From assembly GCA_900768675.1 (NCBI GenBank), contig CAAGDT010000210.1, forward strand, positions 1 to 23,975: a stretch of DNA of 23,975 nt, given 5' to 3'. The notes below the pieces were generated by a model that was not told the origin of the DNA, ran no database searches, and saw only the letters and a program-made list of their open reading frames with translations. Position 1 is the stretch's first letter. Each line of letters starts with the position of its first letter. The DNA comes from Oscillospiraceae bacterium (GTDB lineage Bacteria > Bacillota > Clostridia > Oscillospirales > Ruminococcaceae). Made by a program: the position numbers and the translations under genes. Below are positions 6,841-14,942 of this stretch, in pieces.

Positions 6841-6871
6841 ATTATAAACCGGATTTAATGGAGTGATTTAA

Positions 6872-7921
6872 ATGACTGAAATCAGGATAAACACCTCTTC
6901 TCCCTATAACGTAATAATCGGAAGCGGACTTTTGAGTCAGGCGGGAGAGCTTATTGCAGGAGCTGTTAAGGGACGCAAGGCGGTTGTTGTTACCGACGAT
7001 ATTGTAAATGCATTATATACCGAAAAGCTGCTTTCCTCTATGAAAAAAGCGGGCTTTACTGCCGATGTTTTCGTATTCCCCAACGGAGAAGAAAGCAAAT
7101 GCCACAAGACTCTGATTGAGCTTTACGACTTTCTCTGCGAGAAGAATATAACCCGCTCGGATTTGCTGGTAGCGCTCGGCGGCGGAGTTGTGGGCGACCT
7201 TACAGGCTTTGCGGCAGCTACATATCTTCGGGGTATTGACTATGTGCAGATTCCCACTACTCTATTGGCTCAGGTTGACAGTTCGGTTGGCGGAAAGACT
7301 GCGGTTGATATAAGCGGCGGAAAAAATCTTGTGGGCGCTTTCAAGCAGCCTAATATTGTAATCGCCGATACCGATACCCTTTCTACCCTGCCCGATGAAA
7401 TCTTTACCGACGGAATGGGCGAGGTTGTAAAGTACGGTATGATATGGTCAAAGGAGCTTTTCGACTTCCTTAAAACAGGAAAGGTTAAAGAAAAACTTGA
7501 ATATGTTATTGCAGAATGTGTTGACATCAAGCGTCAGGTTGTAGAAAACGACGAATTTGACACGGGGCTGCGAATGATACTGAACTTCGGTCACACACTC
7601 GGTCACTCCATAGAAAAATTCTACAATTACAAGGGCTTTTCCCACGGAAAAGCGGTTGCTGCGGGAATGTATCTTATTACCTGCATAGGCGAAAAGGCGG
7701 GACTTATTGAAAACAACATAAGCACAGAGCTTAAGGAATGTCTTGTAGCTAATAATATGCCCTTTGAGGCAAACGTCAGCGGCGAGGCGCTTTTCAGCGG
7801 AGCTGTAAACGACAAGAAGCGTTTTTCCGACAATATCAACATTATCCTCTGCCGCACAATCGGCAAGGCTGATATTGTAAAAATGCCTGTTTCCGAGTTT
7901 AAGAATATAGTTATCGGCTAA
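6872..7921 (+). CDS. aroB: 3-dehydroquinate synthase
   Basis: Second step of the shikimate pathway: converts DAHP to 3-dehydroquinate using NAD and a divalent metal. The 349-residue protein shows the NAD site GGGVVGD (103-109), the TTLLAQVDSSVGGKTAVD segment (129-146), and metal ligands E184 (GMGEVVKYG), H241 (NFGHTLGH) and H258 (SHGKAVA). Length is normal. ATG 6872 has GGAG 8-11 bases upstream. It is separated from aroA by only 26 bases. Confidence 0.97.
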   Translation: MTEIRINTSSPYNVIIGSGLLSQAGELIAGAVKGRKAVVVTDDIVNALYTEKLLSSMKKAGFTADVFVFPNGEESKCHKTLIELYDFLCEKNITRSDLLVALGGGVVGDLTGFAAATYLRGIDYVQIPTTLLAQVDSSVGGKTAVDISGGKNLVGAFKQPNIVIADTDTLSTLPDEIFTDGMGEVVKYGMIWSKELFDFLKTGKVKEKLEYVIAECVDIKRQVVENDEFDTGLRMILNFGHTLGHSIEKFYNYKGFSHGKAVAAGMYLITCIGEKAGLIENNISTELKECLVANNMPFEANVSGEALFSGAVNDKKRFSDNINIILCRTIGKADIVKMPVSEFKNIVIG

Positions 7922-7947
7922 CCCGCAGAGAAAGGAACCCACAGCAA

Positions 7948-9159
7948 ATGAATATAAAAATTACGCCGACCTTTTTAAAAGGCAAAATCCTTGTCCCGCC
8001 CTCAAAAAGCATATCCCACCGCGCTCTTATAGCCGCTGCCCTTGCCGACGGGGAAAGCAGGATTTATAACCTGCTGGACTGCGTTGATACGGTTGCTACA
8101 ATCGAAGCGCTTACTGCTCTGGGAGCTGAAATACGCAGAGAGGGTAACTGCACGGTAGTAAAGGGCATTTCTGCTCCTGCAAAAACGGCGGATATAGACT
8201 GCCGTGAAAGCGGCTCAACCTTAAGATTTATACTTCCCGTTGCGGCGGCGATGGGCTGTAATGCCTCATTCAGCGGCAGGGCGAACCTTCCCAACCGCCC
8301 CATAACTCCCTATTTCACCGAGTTTGAAAAGCACGGGGTGAAATTTCTCACCAAGACAATGCCCTACAACATTGAGGGCAGATTAAGCGGCGGAGTTTAC
8401 GAAATTGCAGGAAACATTTCCTCCCAGTTTATAACAGGCTTTCTGTTTGCATTATCCCTGCTGGAAGAGGACAGCATAATCAAAATTACCTCTCCCCTTG
8501 AGTCAAAGCCTTATGTTGACCTTACTATTGACGCTATGAAAGCATTCGGCGTTGAGGTTACGGAAAAAGACAGTGCTTATGAAATTAAGGGCGGTCAGAA
8601 GTATAAACCATGCGAATATACGGTTGAAGCGGATATGTCGCAGGCTGCGTTTTTCTGCGTTGCAAAAGCAATCGGAGGAAATCCAGAAATACTCGGTCTT
8701 AACCCCGACAGCAGACAGGGCGACCGTGAAATTCTCCGTATAACCGAGGAATTTGAGAGAACCGGAAAGGCTTTCGACTACAACGCAAGCCAGACTCCCG
8801 ACCTTGTCCCTATTCTTGCAGTTCTGGGCTGCTTCGGCGAGGGAACAACATATATAAGAGGCTGCGAAAGGCTTCGTATAAAAGAAAGCGACCGGCTTGC
8901 AGTTATTTCGGGAGAGCTTAACAAGCTTGGAGCTAAGATAAAGATAGTTGCCGATTCTCTTGTTATCGAGGGAGTTAAGGAGCTTCACGGCGGAGAGTGC
9001 GACTCCTGGACAGACCACAGGATACCTATGTCAATTGCCGTTGCTTCTCAGCGCTGCACAGCTCCCGTAATTATAAACGGCGCAGAATGTGTTTCAAAGT
9101 CTTACCCCAATTTCTTTGAGGATTTCAGAATGCTGGGAGGTATTGCAGATGTCATCTGA
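7948..9159 (+). CDS. aroA: 3-phosphoshikimate 1-carboxyvinyltransferase (EPSP synthase)
   Basis: Adds enolpyruvate from PEP to shikimate 3-phosphate. The 403-residue protein holds PPSKSISHR (17-25) for shikimate-phosphate binding, ESGSTLRF (87-94) and LPNRPI (114-119) of the PEP site, TPD with catalytic D285, RIKESDR (310-316, E313), DHRIPMS (356-362) and SKSYPNFFEDF near the C-terminus. The Gly of ESGST aligns with Gly96 of the E. coli enzyme, the position linked with glyphosate contact, but the following RP motif reads RF here. AGAAAGGAA lies upstream of ATG 7948. Its last codons overlap the start of aroC by 11 bases. Confidence 0.97.
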   Translation: MNIKITPTFLKGKILVPPSKSISHRALIAAALADGESRIYNLLDCVDTVATIEALTALGAEIRREGNCTVVKGISAPAKTADIDCRESGSTLRFILPVAAAMGCNASFSGRANLPNRPITPYFTEFEKHGVKFLTKTMPYNIEGRLSGGVYEIAGNISSQFITGFLFALSLLEEDSIIKITSPLESKPYVDLTIDAMKAFGVEVTEKDSAYEIKGGQKYKPCEYTVEADMSQAAFFCVAKAIGGNPEILGLNPDSRQGDREILRITEEFERTGKAFDYNASQTPDLVPILAVLGCFGEGTTYIRGCERLRIKESDRLAVISGELNKLGAKIKIVADSLVIEGVKELHGGECDSWTDHRIPMSIAVASQRCTAPVIINGAECVSKSYPNFFEDFRMLGGIADVI

Positions 9160-10225
9160 CCTTCACTTAGGAAACCTTTCCGTTTCACTTTTCGGCGAGT
9201 CACACGGCGCAGGAATAGGCGTTGTTATAAACGGACTGCCCGCAGGAATACCCCTTGATTTTGACAGAATACTTGAATTTATGGCTCGCCGTGCTCCGAA
9301 AAAGGATGGAATGAGCACAAGAAGAAACGAAAAGGATATGCCCGAAATTCTCTCGGGCTTCTATAACGGAAAAACTACGGGAACGCCTCTTGCGGCGGTT
9401 ATCCGCAACACCGACCAGCACTCCGCCGATTATGGAAATATTCAGACGGTTGCAAGACCGGGACACGCCGATTATACCGGCTCGGTGCGTTATAACTATG
9501 CCAACGACTTAAGAGGCGGAGGACATTTTTCGGGAAGAATTACTGCGCCCCTTGTTTTTGCAGGAGCAGTATGCGGACAGATACTTGAACAGCGGGGCAT
9601 TTACTCCTGCGCCCATATTCTCAGCATTGGCAATATCAGCGACGAAAGCTTTAATACCCTTGAAATTCCCCGTGAGCTTATGGAAAGCGTAAAATGCCGT
9701 CCGATGCCCCTTATAGATGAAACAAAGGCTGAGCCTATGAAAAAGCTTGTAGAAGCGGCAAGTGCAGAGCTTGACTCGGTAGGCGGAAGGATAGAATGTG
9801 CGGTTACCGGCATAAAGGCAGGTATCGGGTCTCCGATGTTTGACGGAATTGAGAACAGGATTTCTCAGGCTGTATTCGGTATTCCTGCAATAAAGGCAAT
9901 TGCCTTCGGCGCAGGCTTCGGCTTTTCGGAGATGAGAGGGTCAGAAGCTAACGACTGCTTTGAAACAGACGGTACTGCCATAAAAACAACCACCAACAAC
10001 AACGGCGGAATTTTAGGCGGCATTACAAGCGGTATGCCGGTGCTGTTTACCGTTGCGGTAAAGCCTACACCCTCAATTTCAAAGCCCCAGCAGACGGTTG
10101 ACTATGTAAAAATGGAGAATACTACCCTTACAATCAAGGGCAGACACGACGCCTGCATAGTTCCCCGTGCTGTTCCATGCGTTGAGGCGGCGGCAAATAT
10201 TGCCATACTTTCATTTCTTGTGTGA
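9149..10225 (+). CDS. aroC: Chorismate synthase
   Basis: Final common step to chorismate, using reduced FMN. The 358-residue protein has the three family signatures: FGESHG (15-20, with the catalytic His19), RPGHADYTGSVRY with GGGHFSGR just after, and the C-terminal TTTNNNGGILGGITSG. I chose ATG 9149, which has GGGAGG 9-14 bases upstream and places the SxxLxLGN start as in other family members; a longer in-frame start at 9089 would lie deep inside aroA. The 11-base overlap with aroA suggests translational coupling. Confidence 0.97.
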   Translation: MSSDLHLGNLSVSLFGESHGAGIGVVINGLPAGIPLDFDRILEFMARRAPKKDGMSTRRNEKDMPEILSGFYNGKTTGTPLAAVIRNTDQHSADYGNIQTVARPGHADYTGSVRYNYANDLRGGGHFSGRITAPLVFAGAVCGQILEQRGIYSCAHILSIGNISDESFNTLEIPRELMESVKCRPMPLIDETKAEPMKKLVEAASAELDSVGGRIECAVTGIKAGIGSPMFDGIENRISQAVFGIPAIKAIAFGAGFGFSEMRGSEANDCFETDGTAIKTTTNNNGGILGGITSGMPVLFTVAVKPTPSISKPQQTVDYVKMENTTLTIKGRHDACIVPRAVPCVEAAANIAILSFLV

Positions 10226-10245
10226 TTTATCGAAAGGAAATAAAA

Positions 10246-10815
10246 ATGGAGATACCCTCTATCAGAATTGACGACGACGTTGATATGTGCGTTTATTTCT
10301 GCTTTATGCTGGACAGCTTCGGTGAGCTGGGAGACTGCGTAATAAGCGAAATCGTGCTTTCACTGGAGTCGGTCAACTACTTTGAGCTTATGTCACAGGT
10401 TGGAGTTATGCAGGACAAAAAGCTCATAACCGTAAGAAACGATAAGAAAAAGGGTGAAAGAGTCTATTCACTTCTGCCTGAGGGCAAGACCCTTGCAGAG
10501 GAGCTTAAAAGCCGTATTCCCCTTTCAATAAGAGAAAAAACCCTTGTAACGGGAAAGGAGGTTATTGAGCGTATAGAGCGGGAAAAATCGGTGCGCTGCT
10601 ATATAGATTACGATTATACCCGTGACAGATACGACCTTAACGTTAAGTTTTTAAACGAGCTTAACGGAGATATAATTCTTAATATCAAACTTTACGCCCC
10701 GGACGAGGAAAAAGCAAAGGAAATGAAGGAACGCTTCCTCTCAAAGCCCTCGCTTATAATCAGAAGAACAATGAATATGTTCTTAAAGGACGACTTTTTT
10801 ATGTACGATAAGTAA
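10246..10815 (+). CDS. DUF4364 family protein
   Basis: A 189-residue soluble protein. The N-terminal half looks like a winged helix: helices around FCFMLDSFGELGDCVISEIV and NYFELMSQVGVMQDKKLI, then a beta wing (TVRNDKKKGERVYSLLPEG). The C-terminal half has a beta-rich region with repeated charged segments. This matches the DUF4364 family of Clostridia, whose function is unknown; a DNA-binding regulator is a fair guess. ATG 10246 follows AAAGGAA; an in-frame ATG at 10222 overlaps the aroC stop and lacks a site. It lies 20 bases after aroC and 16 before the GH26 gene. Confidence 0.8.
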   Translation: MEIPSIRIDDDVDMCVYFCFMLDSFGELGDCVISEIVLSLESVNYFELMSQVGVMQDKKLITVRNDKKKGERVYSLLPEGKTLAEELKSRIPLSIREKTLVTGKEVIERIEREKSVRCYIDYDYTRDRYDLNVKFLNELNGDIILNIKLYAPDEEKAKEMKERFLSKPSLIIRRTMNMFLKDDFFMYDK

Positions 10816-10831
10816 CAGAAAGGAAACCGAA

Positions 10832-12163
10832 ATGAAAAAAAGAACTTTTCTTAAAAATGCTGTGGCAGTACTGCTTGCCGCAGCCTCAGTTGCTTCCTGC
10901 GGAAATACTGCTCCCGCCACCGAAGCTACAACAGCAGATACAACAATCTCCACAGAAGAAACAACGCCTGCTCAGGACAATGGGACAGACGAAACCGCAG
11001 CAAGCGGAGAAATTGATATGGAAGCGGCGCTTGCATACAAAACCGACTTTGACGCCCTGCTGAAAAGCCTTGACGAAAAGACGGTTGCAGAGGACGATAC
11101 CGTTTCCGATAACACAAATCCCGAAACCTTAGCCCTTTTCAGATGGTTTAAGGAAAATTACGGAAAGAATGTTATTGCTGGTCAGCAGATTTTCGGAGCA
11201 AAGAATAATGAGGATGTTCTTTACTACTATCTTACAGGCGACCTTCCTGCAATAAAGGGCTTCGACTTTATTTTCAAGACTACTCCCGGCGGCGACAGCG
11301 ATGACTGGACCCAGCTTGCAATTGACTGGCACACAAAATCCAATGGCATTGTTGCATTCTGCTGGCATTGGAACGTTCCTGTTGACGTTGATGACGAAAG
11401 CAATAACGCAGAGGCCTTCTATTCTGAGGATATAAAGAATTTCAGCCTTAAAAACGCTGTTACACCCGGTACAAAGGAATACGAAATCGTAATTTACGAC
11501 ATTGAGCTTATCGCAAGAGAGTTAAAGCGCCTTGAAGAAGCGGGCGTCCCAGTTTTATGGCGTCCTCTCCACGAAGCAAGCGGAAAATGGTTCTGGTGGG
11601 GTATGGCTGACAAGGAAACTGTTGAAAACCAGTACTATCAGAAGCTCTGGTACATGCTTTATGACAGACTTGAAAACTATCACAAGCTTTCAAATCTTAT
11701 CTGGGTATGGAACGGACAGAACAAGCACACTATGGTTCACCCCAACACCTACGACATTTCCGGCATAGATATTTATCCCAGCAGCGAGGACCACTCCGCA
11801 CAGATTAAGAGCAACGAAAACCTTGCTAAGATAACCGAAAGCGGAAAAATGCTTACAATTTCGGAGTGCGGATATATTCCTGACTCAGACGAGCTTAAAA
11901 ATGCGGCAGGAACAAATAACTGGCTTTACTTTATGCCCTGGAACGGCGATTTTGTGTACAAGGGATCAACCGTTCTTGGTATACCCCGTATCAACACAGA
12001 AAAAATGAGCGAGGAATTTCTTAAAAAGGTTTATGCAGCAGATAATATAATCACCTGGTCTAAGCTTCCCGACTTCGAGGGAACCGAAAGAGAGCTTCCC
12101 GACAGGCTTAAGTATATGCTTCCCGATATTGAAAAGCAGAAAGAAAAGGACGCTGCAAACTAA
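10832..12163 (+). CDS. GH26 beta-mannanase-like lipoprotein
   Basis: Predicted surface-anchored glycoside hydrolase of family 26, whose members mostly cut beta-1,4-mannan. Residues 1-22 are a lipoprotein signal (basic KKR, hydrophobic core, lipobox VASC with C23). Residues 24-62 are a Thr/Ala/Glu-rich linker. The catalytic TIM barrel fills about 97-440: acid/base E248 in WRPLHEASGKWFWWG and nucleophile E345 in ISECG, with the GH26-type IAGQQ (115-119), CWHW and WVWNG segments. Substrate (mannan versus other beta-glycans) is not provable here. AGAAAGGAAA precedes ATG 10832. A carbohydrase inside a shikimate operon is unusual; the neighbouring epimerase may process sugars it releases. Confidence 0.9.
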   Translation: MKKRTFLKNAVAVLLAAASVASCGNTAPATEATTADTTISTEETTPAQDNGTDETAASGEIDMEAALAYKTDFDALLKSLDEKTVAEDDTVSDNTNPETLALFRWFKENYGKNVIAGQQIFGAKNNEDVLYYYLTGDLPAIKGFDFIFKTTPGGDSDDWTQLAIDWHTKSNGIVAFCWHWNVPVDVDDESNNAEAFYSEDIKNFSLKNAVTPGTKEYEIVIYDIELIARELKRLEEAGVPVLWRPLHEASGKWFWWGMADKETVENQYYQKLWYMLYDRLENYHKLSNLIWVWNGQNKHTMVHPNTYDISGIDIYPSSEDHSAQIKSNENLAKITESGKMLTISECGYIPDSDELKNAAGTNNWLYFMPWNGDFVYKGSTVLGIPRINTEKMSEEFLKKVYAADNIITWSKLPDFEGTERELPDRLKYMLPDIEKQKEKDAAN

Positions 12164-12174
12164 GGAGACGGATT

Positions 12175-13050
12175 ATGGAAATTATAATCAATTCGGGCAA
12201 AAGCTCTGCAACTATTCTTTCAAAAGGCGCTGAGCTGCGCTCATATAATTCAGAGGGAAAGGAGCTTATGTGGTGCGCCGACCCGAAATACTGGGGCAAA
12301 AGCTCTCCATTTCTCTTCCCTATGATTGGAAATCTGCGAAACGGAAAGACGGTTATTAACGGCAAGGAATATGCAATTACAAAGCACGGCTTTGCCCGTG
12401 ACAATGAGTTTTCCGCAGAAAAAATCTCGGAAAGCAGCGCTGCATTTACATTCAAATCAAATGAAACAACAAAGCAGAGCTTTCCCTTCGATTTTACAGT
12501 CAGACTGATTTACACAATCAGCGAAAAGTATCTTGAAATTAACTATGAGGTTACTAACGAGAGCGATGAGCCTATGCCCTACTGTATCGGCGGTCATCCT
12601 GCTTTCGCCTGCCCCGATGAAAACGAGAAGTTCTCAGATTACAAGCTTGTTTTTGAATGTAACGAAACAGTAAACAGCCCCGTTATGAACCTTGAAACCC
12701 GTATGTGGGGAGATAATAACAGGATAAAACGGCTTGAAAACAGCAGCGAATTTTCCCTTGATTACAGTCTTTTTGATAACGACTGCGTTTATTTTGATAC
12801 CATTAAATCAAAATCCTGCTCCCTTGTTTCCAAAAACAGCGGCAAGGGCGTAAGGGTAAGCTGGACAGGCTTTGAGACTCTCGGAGTCTGGACTCCCGAC
12901 CACAAGAATGCGCCGTTTATCTGCATTGAGCCTTGGTGCGGCTGTGACGATTACGACACGGACAGCGTGATTTTCAGCGAAAAGCGTGGTATTCAGACTG
13001 CTCAGCCCAACGAAACACGGCATTATTCAATAAGAATCGAAAGGCTCTGA
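12175..13050 (+). CDS. Aldose 1-epimerase family protein (LacX-like)
   Basis: Cytosolic galactose-mutarotase-fold protein of 291 residues that probably interconverts the anomers of a hexose or hexose phosphate. Likely active residues are H71 (KHGFAR), H141 (GGHPAF) and E252 (CIEPWCG), the usual His-His-Glu set of the fold. The opening repeats the LacX-type pattern GAELRSYNSEGKELMW and FPMIGNLRNG. AAGGAG lies 8 bases before ATG 12175. The gap to the GH26 gene is 11 bases. Sugar specificity cannot be read from the sequence. Confidence 0.9.
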   Translation: MEIIINSGKSSATILSKGAELRSYNSEGKELMWCADPKYWGKSSPFLFPMIGNLRNGKTVINGKEYAITKHGFARDNEFSAEKISESSAAFTFKSNETTKQSFPFDFTVRLIYTISEKYLEINYEVTNESDEPMPYCIGGHPAFACPDENEKFSDYKLVFECNETVNSPVMNLETRMWGDNNRIKRLENSSEFSLDYSLFDNDCVYFDTIKSKSCSLVSKNSGKGVRVSWTGFETLGVWTPDHKNAPFICIEPWCGCDDYDTDSVIFSEKRGIQTAQPNETRHYSIRIERL

Positions 13051-13052
13051 TA

Positions 13053-13613
13053 ATGTACGAAAAAATACTGGAATTTGATTTTTCGGTGCTTGATTTTATA
13101 CAAAGTCACTTCGCCAACAGTTATATGGACGCTGTAATGAAGGTTATCTCTTCTTCCTACCTGTTCGCATTGTGGATTATCGTGGGAATAGTACTGATTT
13201 TTATAAAAAAGCAGCGTTTAAACGGGATTTCAATACTATGCTCGCTGGGTATTACAATTCTGTTAACCGAATTTCTGATAAAGCTTATTTTTATGAGAGA
13301 GCGGCCTTACCAGCTCAACGAAGCCCATACTCTTCTTATAGCGCCGCCATTCGGCACTTCCTTCCCTTCAAGCCATACCGCTCTTTCCTTTGCGGCGGCA
13401 GTAGTGCTTCTGCAGGTAAGCAAGCCAATCGGCATATCGGCAATTGCTTTTGCAACACTTGTAGGTTTTTCAAGAATGTACCTCTACGTTCATTTTCCCA
13501 CGGACGTTCTTGCAGGAGCTGTTGTAGGTGCTGCAACCGCAATTATTTCAACCCTTGCGGTTGAGAAAATAGCCAAGAGAATAAATGAGAAAAAGCAAGC
13601 TTCAAACACATAA
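13053..13613 (+). CDS. PAP2-family membrane phosphatase
   Basis: Six-helix membrane phosphatase (186 residues) with all three PAP2 motifs: K77-x6-R84-P85 (KLIFMRERP), PSSH (105-108) and S140-R141-x5-H147-x3-D151 (SRMYLYVHFPTD). Family members hydrolyse undecaprenyl diphosphate (BcrC), phosphatidylglycerol phosphate or other lipid phosphates at the outer face of the membrane. It starts 2 bases after the epimerase stop, so it relies on translational coupling. It is the last gene before the terminator. A BcrC-like role is likely but unproven. Confidence 0.88.
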   Translation: MYEKILEFDFSVLDFIQSHFANSYMDAVMKVISSSYLFALWIIVGIVLIFIKKQRLNGISILCSLGITILLTEFLIKLIFMRERPYQLNEAHTLLIAPPFGTSFPSSHTALSFAAAVVLLQVSKPIGISAIAFATLVGFSRMYLYVHFPTDVLAGAVVGAATAIISTLAVEKIAKRINEKKQASNT

Positions 13614-13617
13614 AATT

Positions 13618-13651
13618 AACAGGTCAGCCACTATGACTGACCTGTTTTTTT
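13618..13651. terminator. Bidirectional intrinsic terminator
   Basis: AACAGGTCAG (13618-13627) pairs with CTGACCTGTT (13637-13646) around a 9-base loop. A run of seven T follows on the plus strand; TTAATTTT follows on the minus strand. It closes both the plus-strand operon and the convergent minus-strand operon, and overlaps the last bases of the DUF3006 gene. Confidence 0.88.
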
Positions 13652-13877
13652 ATTTATCGGTAAGCTTTCTAAGCCTTTCGGAAAGGCTTTTTTTAACTTT
13701 TGCAGTTTCTTCCCTGTCGGGTATGAAAATTCCCTCGGAAATTACAAGAATATCTCCCTCCGATGCACTTTCAGAGATATTCTCCTTTCCCGTACTGAAA
13801 ACCGCAGTTTCACCGTTATCGTCTTCTGCCTCAATTACGGCAAAATCACCCTCAAATCTGTTAAGCGAATACTTCAA
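13650..13877 (-). CDS. DUF3006 family small protein
   Basis: A 75-residue acidic protein with the DUF3006 pattern: LNRFEGDFAVIEAEDDNGE at the N-terminus, then an SEGDILVISEGIFIPDREET stretch and a basic helical tail (KVKKSLSERLRKLTDK). It probably forms a small beta barrel; no catalytic residues are evident. It starts at TTG 13877, six bases after the metallo-hydrolase stop. The ribosome binding site AAGGAG lies inside the end of that gene, with a rather long spacing of about 12 bases. DUF3006 genes often sit next to ComEC-like metallo-hydrolases, so a joint function is inferred. Confidence 0.8.
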   Translation of the reverse strand: MKYSLNRFEGDFAVIEAEDDNGETAVFSTGKENISESASEGDILVISEGIFIPDREETAKVKKSLSERLRKLTDK

Positions 13878-13883
13878 TGCTTA

Positions 13884-14942
13884 TCACTGCTCCTTTTCGG
13901 TACTGACAGTTAACTCTTTTCCGTCGCTAACAAATACAACATTCCCGTTCTTATCCGTTCTGTAAATTTCTATGTCAAGCTTTTTAAGTAATGACACAAT
14001 CTCCTTGTGCGGGTGACCGTAATCGTTGCCTGCACCAACCTCGATAACTGCATAAGATGGGGAAACTGCCTGCATAAAGACCTTAAGACTTGATGACGTG
14101 CTGCCGTGGTGAGCAACCTTGATAACGTCTGCTGTAAGCTCTGCGCCGCTGTCCAGAATATCCCGCTCCGCATCCTTGCAGATATCGCCGCAGAAAATAA
14201 AGCTATTGTCGCCGTGAACAAAGCGCACAACTACCGAATAGTTGTTCAGGTCGTCGTATTCCTTTACAGGCGCAAGCATTTCAAGCCTTCCGCCGCAGAT
14301 TTCAATGCTTTCTCCCGCCTCAGCATACATTATATCTATATTCTTCCGCTCTATAACGTCGATAAGCTTTTTGAAAGAGGAGGTTGCGGGGATAACGCTT
14401 TCCTTCATATCCGCCATTATCACCGTTCCAACATCAAACTTATCCAGCACATAGTACATACTGCCCATGTGGTCGGAATGTGGGTGGGACATAACCACAT
14501 AATCAAGCCGCTCAATTTCAAGGCTGTTCAGATAGGAAACAACCGTGCTCTCTGCGGTATATTCGCCGCTGTCGATAAGCACAGAGGTTTTTCCGTCGGT
14601 AATAAGCTCGCAGTCGCCCTGCCCTACGTCAATGAAATGCACGGCCGCACCGCCGCTCGGAAGACTTCCGTCCACCGACTCGGAAAGTCCTGCCGACTCA
14701 TAAATCTGCTGCCAGCTTGGTATGCTTTCGTTGTGCCAGAAGGCTTCATTTAGATAAATTACTGCAGAAAAAACAACAAACAGCAGGGCAGCAATTCCGA
14801 CAATTGCTTTCTTTGCCTTCGGGCTTATGCGATGCTCTGCTAACTCGTCAAATTCCTCTGTCTCCCCTGTTTCGGGCATTTGCTGACGCTTTCTATAAGG
14901 CTCAGCCTTTTTTTCTGAAATTCTTGCTTTTCTTTCGTGCAT
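13884..14942 (-). CDS. ComEC/Rec2-like metallo-beta-lactamase-fold hydrolase, membrane-anchored
   Basis: Residues 1-44 are charged and cytoplasmic, about 45-64 form one membrane helix, and about 100-345 form an extracellular metallo-beta-lactamase domain. Visible metal ligands are SHPHSDH (H153, H155, D157, H158), D253 (CGD) and H278 in AHHGS. It matches the C-terminal domain of ComEC, thought to degrade the non-transported DNA strand, but lacks the channel domain, so it is a stand-alone secreted nuclease or phosphodiesterase candidate. ATG 14942 has GAGAGAG upstream and overlaps the ygiQ end by 41 bases. An in-frame ATG at codon 22 is the alternative start. Confidence 0.88.
   Translation of the reverse strand: MHERKARISEKKAEPYRKRQQMPETGETEEFDELAEHRISPKAKKAIVGIAALLFVVFSAVIYLNEAFWHNESIPSWQQIYESAGLSESVDGSLPSGGAAVHFIDVGQGDCELITDGKTSVLIDSGEYTAESTVVSYLNSLEIERLDYVVMSHPHSDHMGSMYYVLDKFDVGTVIMADMKESVIPATSSFKKLIDVIERKNIDIMYAEAGESIEICGGRLEMLAPVKEYDDLNNYSVVVRFVHGDNSFIFCGDICKDAERDILDSGAELTADVIKVAHHGSTSSSLKVFMQAVSPSYAVIEVGAGNDYGHPHKEIVSLLKKLDIEIYRTDKNGNVVFVSDGKELTVSTEKEQ

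Noticed and set aside
6818..6848. Possible promoter for aroB (TTGTGA to TATAAA)
   Set aside because: Spacing is only 15 bases and the -35 falls inside the hairpin; too weak to list.
7448..7942. 164-codon minus-strand frame inside aroB
   Set aside because: Lies antisense to a gene with all aroB motifs, has no recognisable domain, and fits an open frame arising from the codon use of the real gene.
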